This document shows, one piece after another, positions 52,063 through 61,900 of a DNA stretch of 64,000 nt (position 1 is the first letter of the stretch; each line of letters begins with the position of its first letter). The notes beneath the pieces are model-generated. The model made no database searches and had not been told where the DNA came from. It was given only the letters and a program-made list of their open reading frames with translations. This stretch comes from Mucilaginibacter mali. Lineage in GTDB: Bacteria; Bacteroidota; Bacteroidia; Sphingobacteriales; Sphingobacteriaceae. Where the stretch lies: positions 1,860,001 to 1,924,000 of the forward strand of contig NZ_CP054139.1 in NCBI RefSeq assembly GCF_013283875.1, given 5' to 3'. The position numbers were made by a program, and so were the translations under genes.

Positions 52063-52079
52063 AACGAAAGTTTTAGTTA

Positions 52080-53381
52080 TTAAACGATCTCGGCCACCAC
52101 AAAAGTACTGCCGCCTGCAAATATTAAATCGTCAAGCTGCGCGGCAAAGCGGGCGGCTATCAACGCAGCCATTACCGATGGATAAGCTTCGCCAAGTAAT
52201 TCGGCTTCCATCGCCTTACCCTGTAATTCATTAGCATCAAGCCCCCTGGGAATATCCGGCCGGCAGAAATAATAGGTGGCATCGGTAGGGAGCATGCGTA
52301 ATACCTTGGTAATATCCTTATCGTTCACCATCCCCAGCACAAAGTGCAGGTGCTCGTGTGGCGTGGCAGCAATATTTTTCAGCACTTCGGCAATGCCTTC
52401 GGGGTTGTGTCCCGTATCGCAGATCGTGAGCGGATCATGACTTAACGTTTGCCACCTGCCGTTCAGCCCGGTAAGTGTGCGCACCTGCTTCAGAGCGGTT
52501 TTAATATGCTCATCGCTGATATGGAAGCCCTGCAAGCGTAACTCATCAATGGCAGTTAATACCGTTTTTAGGTTTTTTAACTGGTAGATACCGGTAAGGT
52601 CGAGTTGTAAATCTAAAGTTCTGAATCCGGTATAATGTTTTATCCCAACATCCAGCATCCCATCATCTTTCGCCTTTAACCTTTCACCTTTTACCTCTAC
52701 ATCCCATTCCTCTGATGCAAAGGTCAGCTTAGATTTCTCCTCATATGCCTTCAGCGTGAACACTTCGGCAACTTCGGATTGATATTCGCCAATAATGGCA
52801 GGTATATCGGGTTTGATAATACCTGCTTTTTCGCCAGCTATCAGCGGTAGCGTATCGCCCAGCAAATTCATGTGGTCCCAGCCGATATTGGTAATTACCG
52901 AGAGGAGTGGAGTGATCACATTGGTGCTATCCAAACGTCCACCCAGGCCAACTTCAACAATAGCGATGTCAACCTTCTCCTTAGCAAATATGTCGAAGGC
53001 CAAACCCACGGTCATCTCAAAAAAAGATGGCCTGATGGTCTCAAAATCAACACGATGATCTGCCACAAAATCAATAACCGCCTGCTCGCTGATCATCTGA
53101 CCGTTTATGCGTATCCGTTCTCTGAAATCGCGCAGGTGCGGTGAGGTATACAGTCCCGTTTTATAACCCGCGGTCTGCAAAATAGCAGCCAGCATGTGCG
53201 ATGTTGATCCTTTACCGTTAGTACCACCCACATGTACCGATTTAAACTTATCCTGCGGCCCATCCAGCAATTTACACAAGGCGATGGTATTGCTCAGGTC
53301 CTTGGTCATGGCCGAGGCGCCTGTGCGCGAGAACATGGGGAGTTGGCTAAAAAGGTAATCGAGGGTTTGTTTGTAGTCCAT
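52080..53381 (-). CDS. folC: Bifunctional folylpolyglutamate synthase/dihydrofolate synthase
   Basis: From the ATG at 53381 this has 433 residues, MDYKQTLDYLFSQLPMFSRT. It has the P-loop VGGTNGKGSTSHMLAAIL, IVEVGLGGRLDSTNVI, SVITNIGWDHMNLLGDTL and the C-terminal ligase domain (CDTGHNPEGIAEVL). It adds glutamate to dihydropteroate and folates using ATP. An earlier in-frame ATG at 53402 lies in a TCCATAGTCCATGG repeat and would add seven residues (MDYGPSI), so it is rejected. Confidence 0.93.
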   Translation of the reverse strand: MDYKQTLDYLFSQLPMFSRTGASAMTKDLSNTIALCKLLDGPQDKFKSVHVGGTNGKGSTSHMLAAILQTAGYKTGLYTSPHLRDFRERIRINGQMISEQAVIDFVADHRVDFETIRPSFFEMTVGLAFDIFAKEKVDIAIVEVGLGGRLDSTNVITPLLSVITNIGWDHMNLLGDTLPLIAGEKAGIIKPDIPAIIGEYQSEVAEVFTLKAYEEKSKLTFASEEWDVEVKGERLKAKDDGMLDVGIKHYTGFRTLDLQLDLTGIYQLKNLKTVLTAIDELRLQGFHISDEHIKTALKQVRTLTGLNGRWQTLSHDPLTICDTGHNPEGIAEVLKNIAATPHEHLHFVLGMVNDKDITKVLRMLPTDATYYFCRPDIPRGLDANELQGKAMEAELLGEAYPSVMAALIAARFAAQLDDLIFAGGSTFVVAEIV

Positions 53382-53481
53382 GATCGATGGTCCATAGTCC
53401 ATGGTAAAAGATGGGCTATGCTACAGCAAAGTTATAAGGAATTTCTAACTACGGGCTATTGGCTATCGTCTATGGACTAAA

Positions 53482-54288
53482 TTAATCTACCCTAAAGATA
53501 AACGACATCTGCCCTTTAGCGTTCCCTGAAGCCGGTGCTGATGAAGTAAACCGGGAGTTCCTGATCGCGTCGATACAGCTTTGCACCAGGTCTAATCCCG
53601 CACGGGTTTTTTGTTTATTGGCATGCGCTTCCAATACGTTACCGCGGTCGTCGATGGTAAAATCTATCACCACCGTTCCGGGTACACGGTGCACGTTCTT
53701 CACATCGGGTGGGTTAACAAAGTGCCAGTTGGGCAGGCTTAAGCCATTGCCCGAACCACCGGGACCATAATTATCGCTCAGTGTAGATCCATTAGGGCTG
53801 CCCTGGTTACCGGGTTTATCGGTAGTACCATCGCCGGAACCTGTGCCATTGCTGGTTTTACCTTTATATAGCGCGTTTTGGTTCACCACCTGTTTGGGTG
53901 GCGTTGGCTTGGTGGTTTCGGTAGCTGTAGCGGTGCTTGGCTTTTTGCTGTTGGCGGCCACTACAGGCGCATCTTCGGTATTTTGCGTAACTACGTTCTG
54001 GTTGCTTTTTTCAACGGGCGTAGGCTGATCGGTCGGCGGGGCAGGGGTAACCTTTTCAGGCTTGGTATGGTTAGCCTTTTCGGCTGCCGATACTTCTTCC
54101 ATGCTCAGCTGATCGTTGCCAGAACCTTCGTCGGTAGTACCATAATTTACCAATATGCCGCCAATGCCATCCTGTTCTTTAGGTGGTGCCTTTATAATAA
54201 TAATATAGCACAAGGCAGCCAGCACGGCCATAATAATGCCTGTTGCTAAAAATGCCTTGGGGTAGTTGTTTTCTTGCTGCAATTCCAT
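53482..54288 (-). CDS. TonB-like energy transducer
   Basis: This protein has 268 residues. One membrane anchor (about 10-32, AFLATGIIMAVLAALCYIII) is followed by a long Pro/Thr/Lys-rich periplasmic linker (about 40-170) and a C-terminal TonB domain (about 195-268: TVVIDFTIDDRGNVLEAHAN, SCIDAIRNSRFTSS, MSFIFRVD). It transmits the inner-membrane proton gradient to outer-membrane receptors. It lies 74 bp after ExbD and is the third part of the motor. An 11-bp inverted repeat (54313-54349) separates it from ExbD. Confidence 0.88.
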   Translation of the reverse strand: MELQQENNYPKAFLATGIIMAVLAALCYIIIIKAPPKEQDGIGGILVNYGTTDEGSGNDQLSMEEVSAAEKANHTKPEKVTPAPPTDQPTPVEKSNQNVVTQNTEDAPVVAANSKKPSTATATETTKPTPPKQVVNQNALYKGKTSNGTGSGDGTTDKPGNQGSPNGSTLSDNYGPGGSGNGLSLPNWHFVNPPDVKNVHRVPGTVVIDFTIDDRGNVLEAHANKQKTRAGLDLVQSCIDAIRNSRFTSSAPASGNAKGQMSFIFRVD

Positions 54289-54312
54289 TTTTAGTTTTCA
54301 GTTACTAGTAGC

Positions 54313-54349
54313 AGTTTGCAGTCAAAACTTCGGGTGCCGACTGCAAACT
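54313..54349. terminator. 11-bp inverted repeat between exbD and the TonB gene
   Basis: AGTTTGCAGTC and its exact reverse complement flank 15 bases. It could attenuate transcription into the TonB gene or be an intergenic repeat. Confidence 0.35.
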
Positions 54350-54362
54350 AATACCTGCAAAC

Positions 54363-54761
54363 TTATTTCGCCACCGTTGCCAGTACCAGTTTAATATTTA
54401 GTTTCTGGGCTATGTCCATCACTTCAACCACATCCTGTATGGCTACTGTTTTATCAACAGATAATACAATGGTTAGTTCTTTTGCCTGCGATTTGTATTT
54501 CGTCAATTCATCTGAAAGCTGGGTTACGGCTATCTCTTTTTTATCAATGGTATACTTCAGGTCTTTACTGATGGATACATTGATGGTTTTTTTAGAGATG
54601 GATTGCCCGCTTGATGATTTGGGCAGTACCAGCTTCACCACGTTGGGGTTGGTTACCGTAGACGCGATGAGGAAGAACAACATCAGGAAGAACATGATAT
54701 CGTTCATGGCCGATGTATGCATCTCGCCCGAACCGCGCCTGCTTCTCTTCTTTAAATTCAT
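54363..54761 (-). CDS. exbD: ExbD/TolR family biopolymer transport protein
   Basis: This 132-residue protein has a short cytoplasmic N-terminus and one membrane helix with the proton-carrying Asp (MNDIMFFLMLFFLIASTVTN), followed by a periplasmic domain (LSVDKTVAIQDVVEVMDIAQ, LKLVLATVAK). It overlaps the ExbB gene by one base (TAATG). It forms the ExbB-ExbD motor with the neighbours. Confidence 0.9.
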   Translation of the reverse strand: MNLKKRSRRGSGEMHTSAMNDIMFFLMLFFLIASTVTNPNVVKLVLPKSSSGQSISKKTINVSISKDLKYTIDKKEIAVTQLSDELTKYKSQAKELTIVLSVDKTVAIQDVVEVMDIAQKLNIKLVLATVAK

Positions 54762-55471
54762 TATTTACCCGGTTCTTCTAAAAGGTCAATAAACTCAATC
54801 GCATCGGTCTCCAGCTTCAATATTACCTTGTCAACCATCATGTTAAGCGTTTGATAGCATACATAGGCAATGATACCCACGATCAAACCTGCCGCCGAGG
54901 TGATCATCTTTTGATATAGACCGCCGGAAATGGTACCCATACTGATATTATCGGTAGTTGAGATATCGTGAAAGATCTTAATTACACCCGCGATGGTACC
55001 AATAAAACCAAACATTGGGGCTATACCCGCCACAATGCCAATGATACCGATATTCTTCTCCAGCTTAGATACTTCCAGCTTACCGATATTCTCGATAGCG
55101 CCTTCGATATCTTTAATGGGACGACCGATCCTTAGCAAGCCTTTTTGCAGCATACGGCCCAGCGGCGAGTTGCTGTTACGACAAAGGGCGATGGCCGAGT
55201 CCAGCTTACCGGCAATAATGCTGGCTTTAACCTGACCCATCAGGCTCGATTCGTCCTTAGCGGCCTTTTTAATGGTGAAATAGCGCTCAAAAAACATCAC
55301 CAGTGCTAATACCAGTAATATGCCCAGCGGTATCATTACCCAGCCGCCTGCTATCAGCAGTTCGCCAAAGCGCAGGTCTTGTTTGGCAACACCGGGTTGG
55401 GTTAGGGCATGGTTCGCGGTATCAACAACTTGTTTTGCCGTATCGCCGGCTATTTGCATTAGTAACATCAT
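54761..55471 (-). CDS. exbB: MotA/TolQ/ExbB proton channel family protein
   Basis: This 236-residue protein has an N-terminal segment, then three membrane helices: IAGGWVMIPLGILLVLALVM, IGIIGIVAGIAPMFGFIGTI and SAAGLIVGIIAYVCYQTLNM. The TolQ/ExbB signature GFIGTIAGVIKIFHDIS is present. It is the first gene of the ExbB-ExbD-TonB set and follows the SPOR-domain gene by 12 bp, so all probably belong to one messenger. Confidence 0.92.
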   Translation of the reverse strand: MMLLMQIAGDTAKQVVDTANHALTQPGVAKQDLRFGELLIAGGWVMIPLGILLVLALVMFFERYFTIKKAAKDESSLMGQVKASIIAGKLDSAIALCRNSNSPLGRMLQKGLLRIGRPIKDIEGAIENIGKLEVSKLEKNIGIIGIVAGIAPMFGFIGTIAGVIKIFHDISTTDNISMGTISGGLYQKMITSAAGLIVGIIAYVCYQTLNMMVDKVILKLETDAIEFIDLLEEPGK

Positions 55472-55483
55472 CTATATTTTCAA

Positions 55484-56845
55484 TTAAAATTTTCTAAGCG
55501 ACATTTCATTATCGGTGATTTTTCCGGTGGCTTTCAGTTCCTTCATTTTATCATTTGCCTCCTGTCGGGTTGGGAAAGCCCCTAAAATAACCAGGTAGTT
55601 ACCAGCCTGTCCAACTTTGGTAGTGGCAAAGCGCGCTTGTACAAAGCCTCTGCTCTTCATCTCAGAGATCATTTTTTCGCCCGGGCCCTTTGTTCCTGAT
55701 GAGAAGGCGGTAATGATATACCATCCTCTTGGAATTTCTGCAGGCATTTCGCCGTTACCAGCCCCTTTATCAAAATTAGCCGTAATAGCCTTTTGGGCGG
55801 TTACCGGTGGTGTAACAACGGCGGGAGCCGGCTTTTTAGTATCAGGAGCAACTGTAGGTTTCTTAGCTTCGGGCTTTTTAACCTCAGCCTTAACTTCAGG
55901 TTGCTTAACCTCCGGTTTCACTTCCGTCTTTTTAACTTCGGGTTGTTTGACTTCGGTCTTCTCCCCAGGTTTAACCGCTGTCTTAGCCGAATCTGCCTTT
56001 GCTGCCGAATCCCGTTTTGCGGCATCCACTGCGGCTATGCTATCCGCTTTTATCCGGGCCAAACTGTCTTTTTTATGGTCGATAACAGGAACGATCGGTT
56101 TGGTTATCGAGGTAGTGTCCTTTTTATGCAGCGGGATGATCTTATTAAACACATCAGGCTTAAACTTATACAGCGCGCCTAAACCGGCTGCTATTAATAC
56201 CAGTACAATGAGTATGATCATCCATACGCCAAAAACGCGTCTTGGCGCTTCTTCCTCGTAGTATTCTTCAGTTTCTTCCGCAGGCGCAACAATTGGTTCG
56301 GGTACCGGTGGAGGCGGGGTACGGAAGGTCGTCGGCGCGCTTACTGCGGGTTGTACAGGGGCTTCTGAAACAGGTACAGGCGGCGGGGCTTCGGTAAGGA
56401 AATCTGATTTACCGGCAGGCTTTTTAGCTTTGGTATCGCCAATTTTAAATACATCCAGCGGCTGGAACGCGAAAAAGGCCGGATCGTCCATTTTATTGCC
56501 CGAGTTGAAGGTTAACTTCAATCCATCCGAGCTGAACGAGCCTAAATTAGCAAAGGGCACATGTTCTACCACCGCCTGGCTTTTTAAGTTGGCGATGTAT
56601 TTTTCGATAAAGTATTTGGCCGATGCCAGCGAGATATTCTTAACGCTTGTAATATGGTTGGCCAGCGAATCGTCCTCGTCAATTACCTGTGGGTCAAACT
56701 GTACCGAGTAATGTGGTGGGAAAAACTTTTTGGCCTGGTTATCATAGTAGGCAGCCTTGCGTATTTGCACAAAGTAGCCCAAATTGGGTACCGTCAACTC
56801 GCCTTGCTGCCCCAGCAGATCGCTTATATAATAGGCTATATCCAT
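55484..56845 (-). CDS. HU-CCDC81 and SPOR domain protein
   Basis: This protein has 453 residues. The N-terminal HU-CCDC81 domains (about 1-130) are MDIAYYISDLLGQQGELTVP, PNLGYFVQIRKAAYYDN and VPFANLGSFSSDGLKL. A Pro-rich linker, a membrane helix (about 206-228, VWMIILIVLVLIAAGLGALY) and a Lys/Glu/Pro repeat (VKQPEVKKTEVKPEVKQPEV) follow. The C-terminal SPOR domain (about 370-453: GWYIITAFSSGTKGPGEK, NYLVILGAFPTRQEANDKM) binds denuded peptidoglycan glycans. It may link a cytoplasmic polymer or DNA to the wall and division site. It is the first gene of the leftward ExbB-ExbD-TonB unit. Confidence 0.88.
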   Translation of the reverse strand: MDIAYYISDLLGQQGELTVPNLGYFVQIRKAAYYDNQAKKFFPPHYSVQFDPQVIDEDDSLANHITSVKNISLASAKYFIEKYIANLKSQAVVEHVPFANLGSFSSDGLKLTFNSGNKMDDPAFFAFQPLDVFKIGDTKAKKPAGKSDFLTEAPPPVPVSEAPVQPAVSAPTTFRTPPPPVPEPIVAPAEETEEYYEEEAPRRVFGVWMIILIVLVLIAAGLGALYKFKPDVFNKIIPLHKKDTTSITKPIVPVIDHKKDSLARIKADSIAAVDAAKRDSAAKADSAKTAVKPGEKTEVKQPEVKKTEVKPEVKQPEVKAEVKKPEAKKPTVAPDTKKPAPAVVTPPVTAQKAITANFDKGAGNGEMPAEIPRGWYIITAFSSGTKGPGEKMISEMKSRGFVQARFATTKVGQAGNYLVILGAFPTRQEANDKMKELKATGKITDNEMSLRKF

Positions 56846-56914
56846 GCCGTTAAAAGTAGCAGTAAATTATAAAACATCAAAACGGTTAAAATCATCCGTA
56901 TTTAATACCTCACA

Positions 56915-57010
56915 GTCATACCGAACTTGTTTCGGCATCTCATTTGCAAAAAAATAGCCCTGTAAAATCTCAACTATGCATGTGGGATGCCGAAACAAGT
57001 TCGGCATGAC
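56915..57010. repeat. 25-bp inverted repeat of the dispersed GCCGAACTTGTTTCGGC family
   Basis: The arms 56915-56939 and 56986-57010 are mirror images with one mismatch. Each is a 25-base unit containing CCGAACTTGTTTCGGCATC, also found at 20922-20956. It separates the TonB-receptor-like gene from the HU-CCDC81/SPOR gene and may terminate the former. Confidence 0.7.
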
Positions 57011-57020
57011 GTTATTATCT

Positions 57021-58895
57021 TTAAAATCCATAACTCACACCACCAAAAATGTTGAATCCGTAGTTATTATAATACAACCAGTTAGAGTAGGTGGCGTTCA
57101 GCAAATTGTTTACCTGGGCGAAGACACCCAGTCTGCTGTTCACCTTGTATTCGGCACCGGCATTGATATCGGCAAAGGATTTAAGCGACACGATCTTAGT
57201 AGTACCCGGAGCAGCCGGATCGGCAGTAATATCCTTGGTATCGCCACGGAATAACAGGGTGCCGGTCAGTCTTACCTTATCGGTGATGTTGATATTGGTA
57301 CCGGCGCTCAGCTTAAATTTAGGCAGGTTCCATGGCTGGGCCTCGGTAGCCAGTTTGTAATCCTTAAACTCTACACGACCAAAAACGTTAACATCCGGCG
57401 ATGCGCGCAGGTCCAGTTCGCCGTTGAAGCCGGTTACGGTAGCGCGGCCACCATCATAGATCACCATAAAGCGGTTATAGCCCTTAGCGAAGTTGAAATT
57501 GCTTACAAACAGCGGCATGTTCTTCACATCATTGCGGTAAACGGTTGCCTTAAAGCCCAGGCCAGGAGCAAGTGTTCCCTTTAAACCGGCAGCCAAATCC
57601 AACTGGTCGACCGAGTTTTTGATATTGATATTAGGGCCGATGAACGGATTATTCTCCGAAAAATCTTTCAACGATGAGCGGTTGATATCGCCCTTAGCCT
57701 CGGCAAAAAGGCGCACATATTTAGGGATCACCTGCACCTCTAACCTTGCGGCAGGGAATACCAGCAGGCGCGATGAAAAGCCGAACTCGCTAACGATGTT
57801 TACACCCGCGTCTATTTTATAAGCCTCGCCCTGGAATTTCAGGTAGGGATTGGCACGCACCAAACTATTATTTAACGAATAGGCGCTGTCCTTTTGCGTA
57901 CTCAGATCTACCGAGCCGTTCAGGCCGGCGTAAAACTGTTTAACAGTTTGATTGATAAAGCCCGAAAGCACAATGTTGCTTTCCCTTGCCTTAAACTTAT
58001 CGCTGTATAAATAGCCGTTTAGTTTTAATGCATAAGTGAAATCTTTCTCTACGTCCTTATAGTTTTTGGTTAGTTCGCCCTCAGCACCAATGGTGTTGAA
58101 AGCCTGTTGAGCCGGTACAATAGCAGTTGCCGGCGGATTAAACTGGTCGTAGCCATAAAAATTATTGCCGCGGCGTTTGTAGTAAATGGTGCCGCGCAGA
58201 CTATTCACTTCGCCAACGCTTTTGCCAAATATGGCAATTTCGTCCCTGCTTTCGTTTTGCTTGGCGTAGGTGGTACCGGCCTGGCTGAAATGCTTCAGGT
58301 AAGCGCCGGTTTGCAAAGCCCCATCGCGACCGTTGTTGATATATACCTCGCCCATCAGGGTTTTCATGCTGCCCGCGCCGCCTTTTACCAGGTTATTATA
58401 CAGGTCAGAATCGCGAATGGCCGGCATCTTCATCGGCTCCATTTGCTTGATATCGGTATTGCGCTCCAAACGTTTATCCAGCGGCTTATAGGTAAGCGGC
58501 GCCTTGAACGGCGTTTTATCCTCCAGGTCAGGATTGCGGCGGATCTTCACCGCATCGGCTAAAACCGGTTTGTAGGCAGTGGTTACGATGATCTCTTCAG
58601 ATAAACTGGCATTATCTGGTCCGTTCACCTGGTTGCCGCGACGGCTGGTGTCCTGCGCTATTTTAGCTACGGCATCGCCCAAACTTTGGGCCGTAGTTTT
58701 GGCGACTGGCGGCGGCGTAGTTTTTTTAACAACAGGTTTCGGCGCCGGTTTTTTGGCAGCCGGTTTAGCTGCTGGTTTGGTAGTAGCTTTTTTAGCCGGG
58801 GCCTTTTTGGTGGTCTTTTTAGTTTGCGCGTTAACAGGGGCAAAAAATAATGCCATCCCTAAAATCAGCAGCGCGTATATATATTTAAATTTCAT
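57021..58895 (-). CDS. TonB-receptor-like outer-membrane barrel without plug domain
   Basis: This protein has 624 residues. The signal peptide (1-23, ending PVNAQ) is followed by a Lys/Ala/Pro-rich, histone-H1-like periplasmic stretch (25-70: KKTTKKAPAKKATTKPAAKP). From about residue 175 it has alternating beta strands and ends ATYSNWLYYNNYGFNIFGGV followed by SYGF, with an aromatic last residue as expected for BAM-inserted barrels. No N-terminal plug domain is seen. It lies 17 bp after the TPR gene and is followed by an inverted repeat. Confidence 0.8.
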   Translation of the reverse strand: MKFKYIYALLILGMALFFAPVNAQTKKTTKKAPAKKATTKPAAKPAAKKPAPKPVVKKTTPPPVAKTTAQSLGDAVAKIAQDTSRRGNQVNGPDNASLSEEIIVTTAYKPVLADAVKIRRNPDLEDKTPFKAPLTYKPLDKRLERNTDIKQMEPMKMPAIRDSDLYNNLVKGGAGSMKTLMGEVYINNGRDGALQTGAYLKHFSQAGTTYAKQNESRDEIAIFGKSVGEVNSLRGTIYYKRRGNNFYGYDQFNPPATAIVPAQQAFNTIGAEGELTKNYKDVEKDFTYALKLNGYLYSDKFKARESNIVLSGFINQTVKQFYAGLNGSVDLSTQKDSAYSLNNSLVRANPYLKFQGEAYKIDAGVNIVSEFGFSSRLLVFPAARLEVQVIPKYVRLFAEAKGDINRSSLKDFSENNPFIGPNINIKNSVDQLDLAAGLKGTLAPGLGFKATVYRNDVKNMPLFVSNFNFAKGYNRFMVIYDGGRATVTGFNGELDLRASPDVNVFGRVEFKDYKLATEAQPWNLPKFKLSAGTNINITDKVRLTGTLLFRGDTKDITADPAAPGTTKIVSLKSFADINAGAEYKVNSRLGVFAQVNNLLNATYSNWLYYNNYGFNIFGGVSYGF

Positions 58896-58912
58896 TGCGT
58901 GTGTTGCTTGTT

Positions 58913-61900
58913 TTAGTTGTTACCTTGTTTTTTTACCTCTTTTTGTTTGGTGCTATCGGATGGAGCAGGAGCAGGGGAATCCTTTACGCTTCCAGGTGCT
59001 ATCTTCTCTAACTTGGCTTTGGCCTCGGGCAGCACATCATCGTTGCCCGTATAGTGCTCAATTACGCTCTGATAGGTAGCCTTGGCCTGGAAGTTGTCCT
59101 TTAAGCCCACGTAATTATCACCCAGCAGGATATAGGTTTTGGCTATCCAGTAATCGTAGTTGGGCAATTCCTTAGCCAGATCGAAGCAGGTTTTTTGCGA
59201 TGCCTTATACTTGCCCTTTTTATATTCTATCAGGGCGATGTTGTATTTAGCTTCGGCGGCGGCAACGGTTTTGGTGTTGGCTACGGTGTAGTCAAACTCG
59301 TTAACGGCGGCTGTAGTATCACCTTTTAACAGGTAGGCTTTACCGGCGTATACACCAGTTTTAAATTTGTCCTCCTGTGCCGATTTTTCGTTCCCGCGAA
59401 CCAGGCCAACATACTTCAGCACATCATCCGGCTGATTCATTTGCGAGTAGCTGAGCAGCAGGTTATTAATAGCATAGGTATAGTCAGCCTTGTATTCTGA
59501 GTTGGTTTCCAGGCGTTTAAGGAATACTACAGCATCACCATACTTCTGCTGATCAAGGTATAGCTTCGACATGCTGATCAATGCCTTTTCGGTGTAGGCG
59601 CTGGTCCAGTCGTTCAGTATCACGTTGTAATCCTGCACGGCTTCGTCGGTACGCTTCAGGTTGACCAAAGCCTGCGCACGGATAAAACGCATCTGCTTCT
59701 CGTATATCGGTTTCGGGAATTTATCGTAGTACGCATTTACCGCGCCAACGGTGCCTTGCCAATCGCCCTTTAGATAAAGGTTGTTAGCGGCAGTTTGCAT
59801 AATGGCTTCCTGCTGGGCGGTGGTGTAATTGCCGATAGGGGTAGAGGTAGCGTAAGTGATGAACGTTTGCGCATCGCCCTTATCGGTATAGATCTTCTCT
59901 ACCTGCTTTAAAGCCTGTTTAGCTTCCTCGGTTGATGGATAATCCTTGATCACCCGTTTGAACGATTCAACGGCCAGGTCTTCCTTATCGGCGTTGTAAT
60001 CTATCAAACCAATGGTAACCAACGCACGCGGGATATAGCTGCTGCGCGGATATTTATCTATCATGGCCAGCAGGTCAGATTTAGACTTGTCGCCATCATT
60101 CTTGATGAAATAAGTATAAGCGATCTCAAAGGCCGCGTCATCGGCAAAATCAGAGTTAGGGAATTTATTCAGCACATCGTTCAGCGTGCTGATCTTCGCA
60201 TCCGGCGAACCCTGCAAACCCTGTATCATGCCCCGTTGAAATAAGGCGTAATCCTCGCCCTGGCTATGACGGTCAATAATGCGGTTATAATAACTCATCG
60301 CCTTTTCGTAGCTTTTCAATACAAAGTAGCTGTCGGCTATGCGGGTGGTGGCATCGTTAACGGTGCTCGGGTCTTTTACCGTCCCGGCCAGAAACTTCTC
60401 GAACGAGCTGGCTGCTTTTTTATACTGATCGCCGTTAAAGGCTGCGTACCCCAACGCGTAGTTGGCATAGTTGTACACATCGGTTTCCGGCGCGTCGGGC
60501 ATATCCAAAAAAGTCTCGAAGCGTTGTACCGATTCGCCGTATTTGCGTACCTCGTACATGGCCTCTGCCATCCAGTAGGTGGTTAGCGCTTCAATTTTGG
60601 TATCGATAGGGTATTTCAGCGAGCGCAGGAAGATGCCAATGGCGTTCTCAAAAGCGCGTTCGTTAATAAACTCCAAACCACGGTAGTAGGTTACTTTTTG
60701 GTAAGCTATCTTGGCGCTTTGGGTTTTGTTAGGGATGGGTTCTAAAATCTCCACCGCTTCACGATAGTTACGTGAGCTGAGTAATTCTTCGCCCAGTAAG
60801 ATCTTCATCTCATCGGTACGGGGCGATCTTGGATAATTCTTCAGGTATGTACGTGTGGCTTCCAGCGCCTGCACGTAAAAATCCAGTTCGTACGATAGTT
60901 TGGCGTATTGATAAAGCGCGTCTTCCTGCAACTGCTTATCGAAATCCATTTTTGAGGCTACCATAAAGGCGTTGCGGGCGCTTTGCTTATTATTCAGCTT
61001 AAGGAAGGCATCGCCAAGGGTATAGCTACCCGTTTGACTGTAAACGTCGTTCTTATCGGTTACCTTTTCTAATTGTACGGCTGCCTTTTGATAGTCGCCA
61101 ATTTTATAGTAACCGTAGCCCATCTGGTAGCTATCCTGCGTGTTTTGGGTGCGGCCGTTGTCCTGGGCCTCGAACTTGCTGTAATATTTAACCGAATTTG
61201 GATAATCTACTTTGGCAAAGTACGATGCCGCCACAATACGGAACATCTCGGTCTCGTTTTTCTGATGCGTACTGTTCAGGATAGGAACGGCGTAGCTCAG
61301 CACATCATCATAACGCTTATCTAAAAAGTAAACGGCGGTGATGTAGTAGGGATAGCTATCCTCGTATTTCTTCGAATTTTTTAAGCGCTCGAAATTTACC
61401 AGCGCCAAGTGATAGTCCTGGTTAAGGTAGGCGATGTAGGCAAAATAGTAGGTGGCATCCAGCGTGTAGGGCGATTTGCGATCCTTTACCTCGCTGAACA
61501 ACATTTGGGCATGCTTATAATCTTTGGTATCGAAATAAGCATAGCCCTTGTAAAACTTGTACTCGGTATTTTCGCGGCCGTTTAACGATGCGGCGTCTAT
61601 CTTATCAAACCAGCGCAATACATCCTGGTATTTGCCCTGCTTAAAGTACGATTTACCCATCTGGAAGTAAGCCAGCTTGGTCAGCGGGTTTTCGGGGTGT
61701 ACCTTAATAAAGCGCAGAAACATGTTTTCGGCATCATCGTTACCCAGTTCCAGCGCGCAAAGGGCTTCGTAATATTGAGCGTTTTCCTTTAGCAGGGATA
61801 CCGAAGTTTCAAAATCGGGCTGGGTGGTGGTTGATATGCGCGATGTTTCTACCAGTCGAAATTGCTCGGCAGCGGCCACATATTTTTGCTTATCCAGTAA

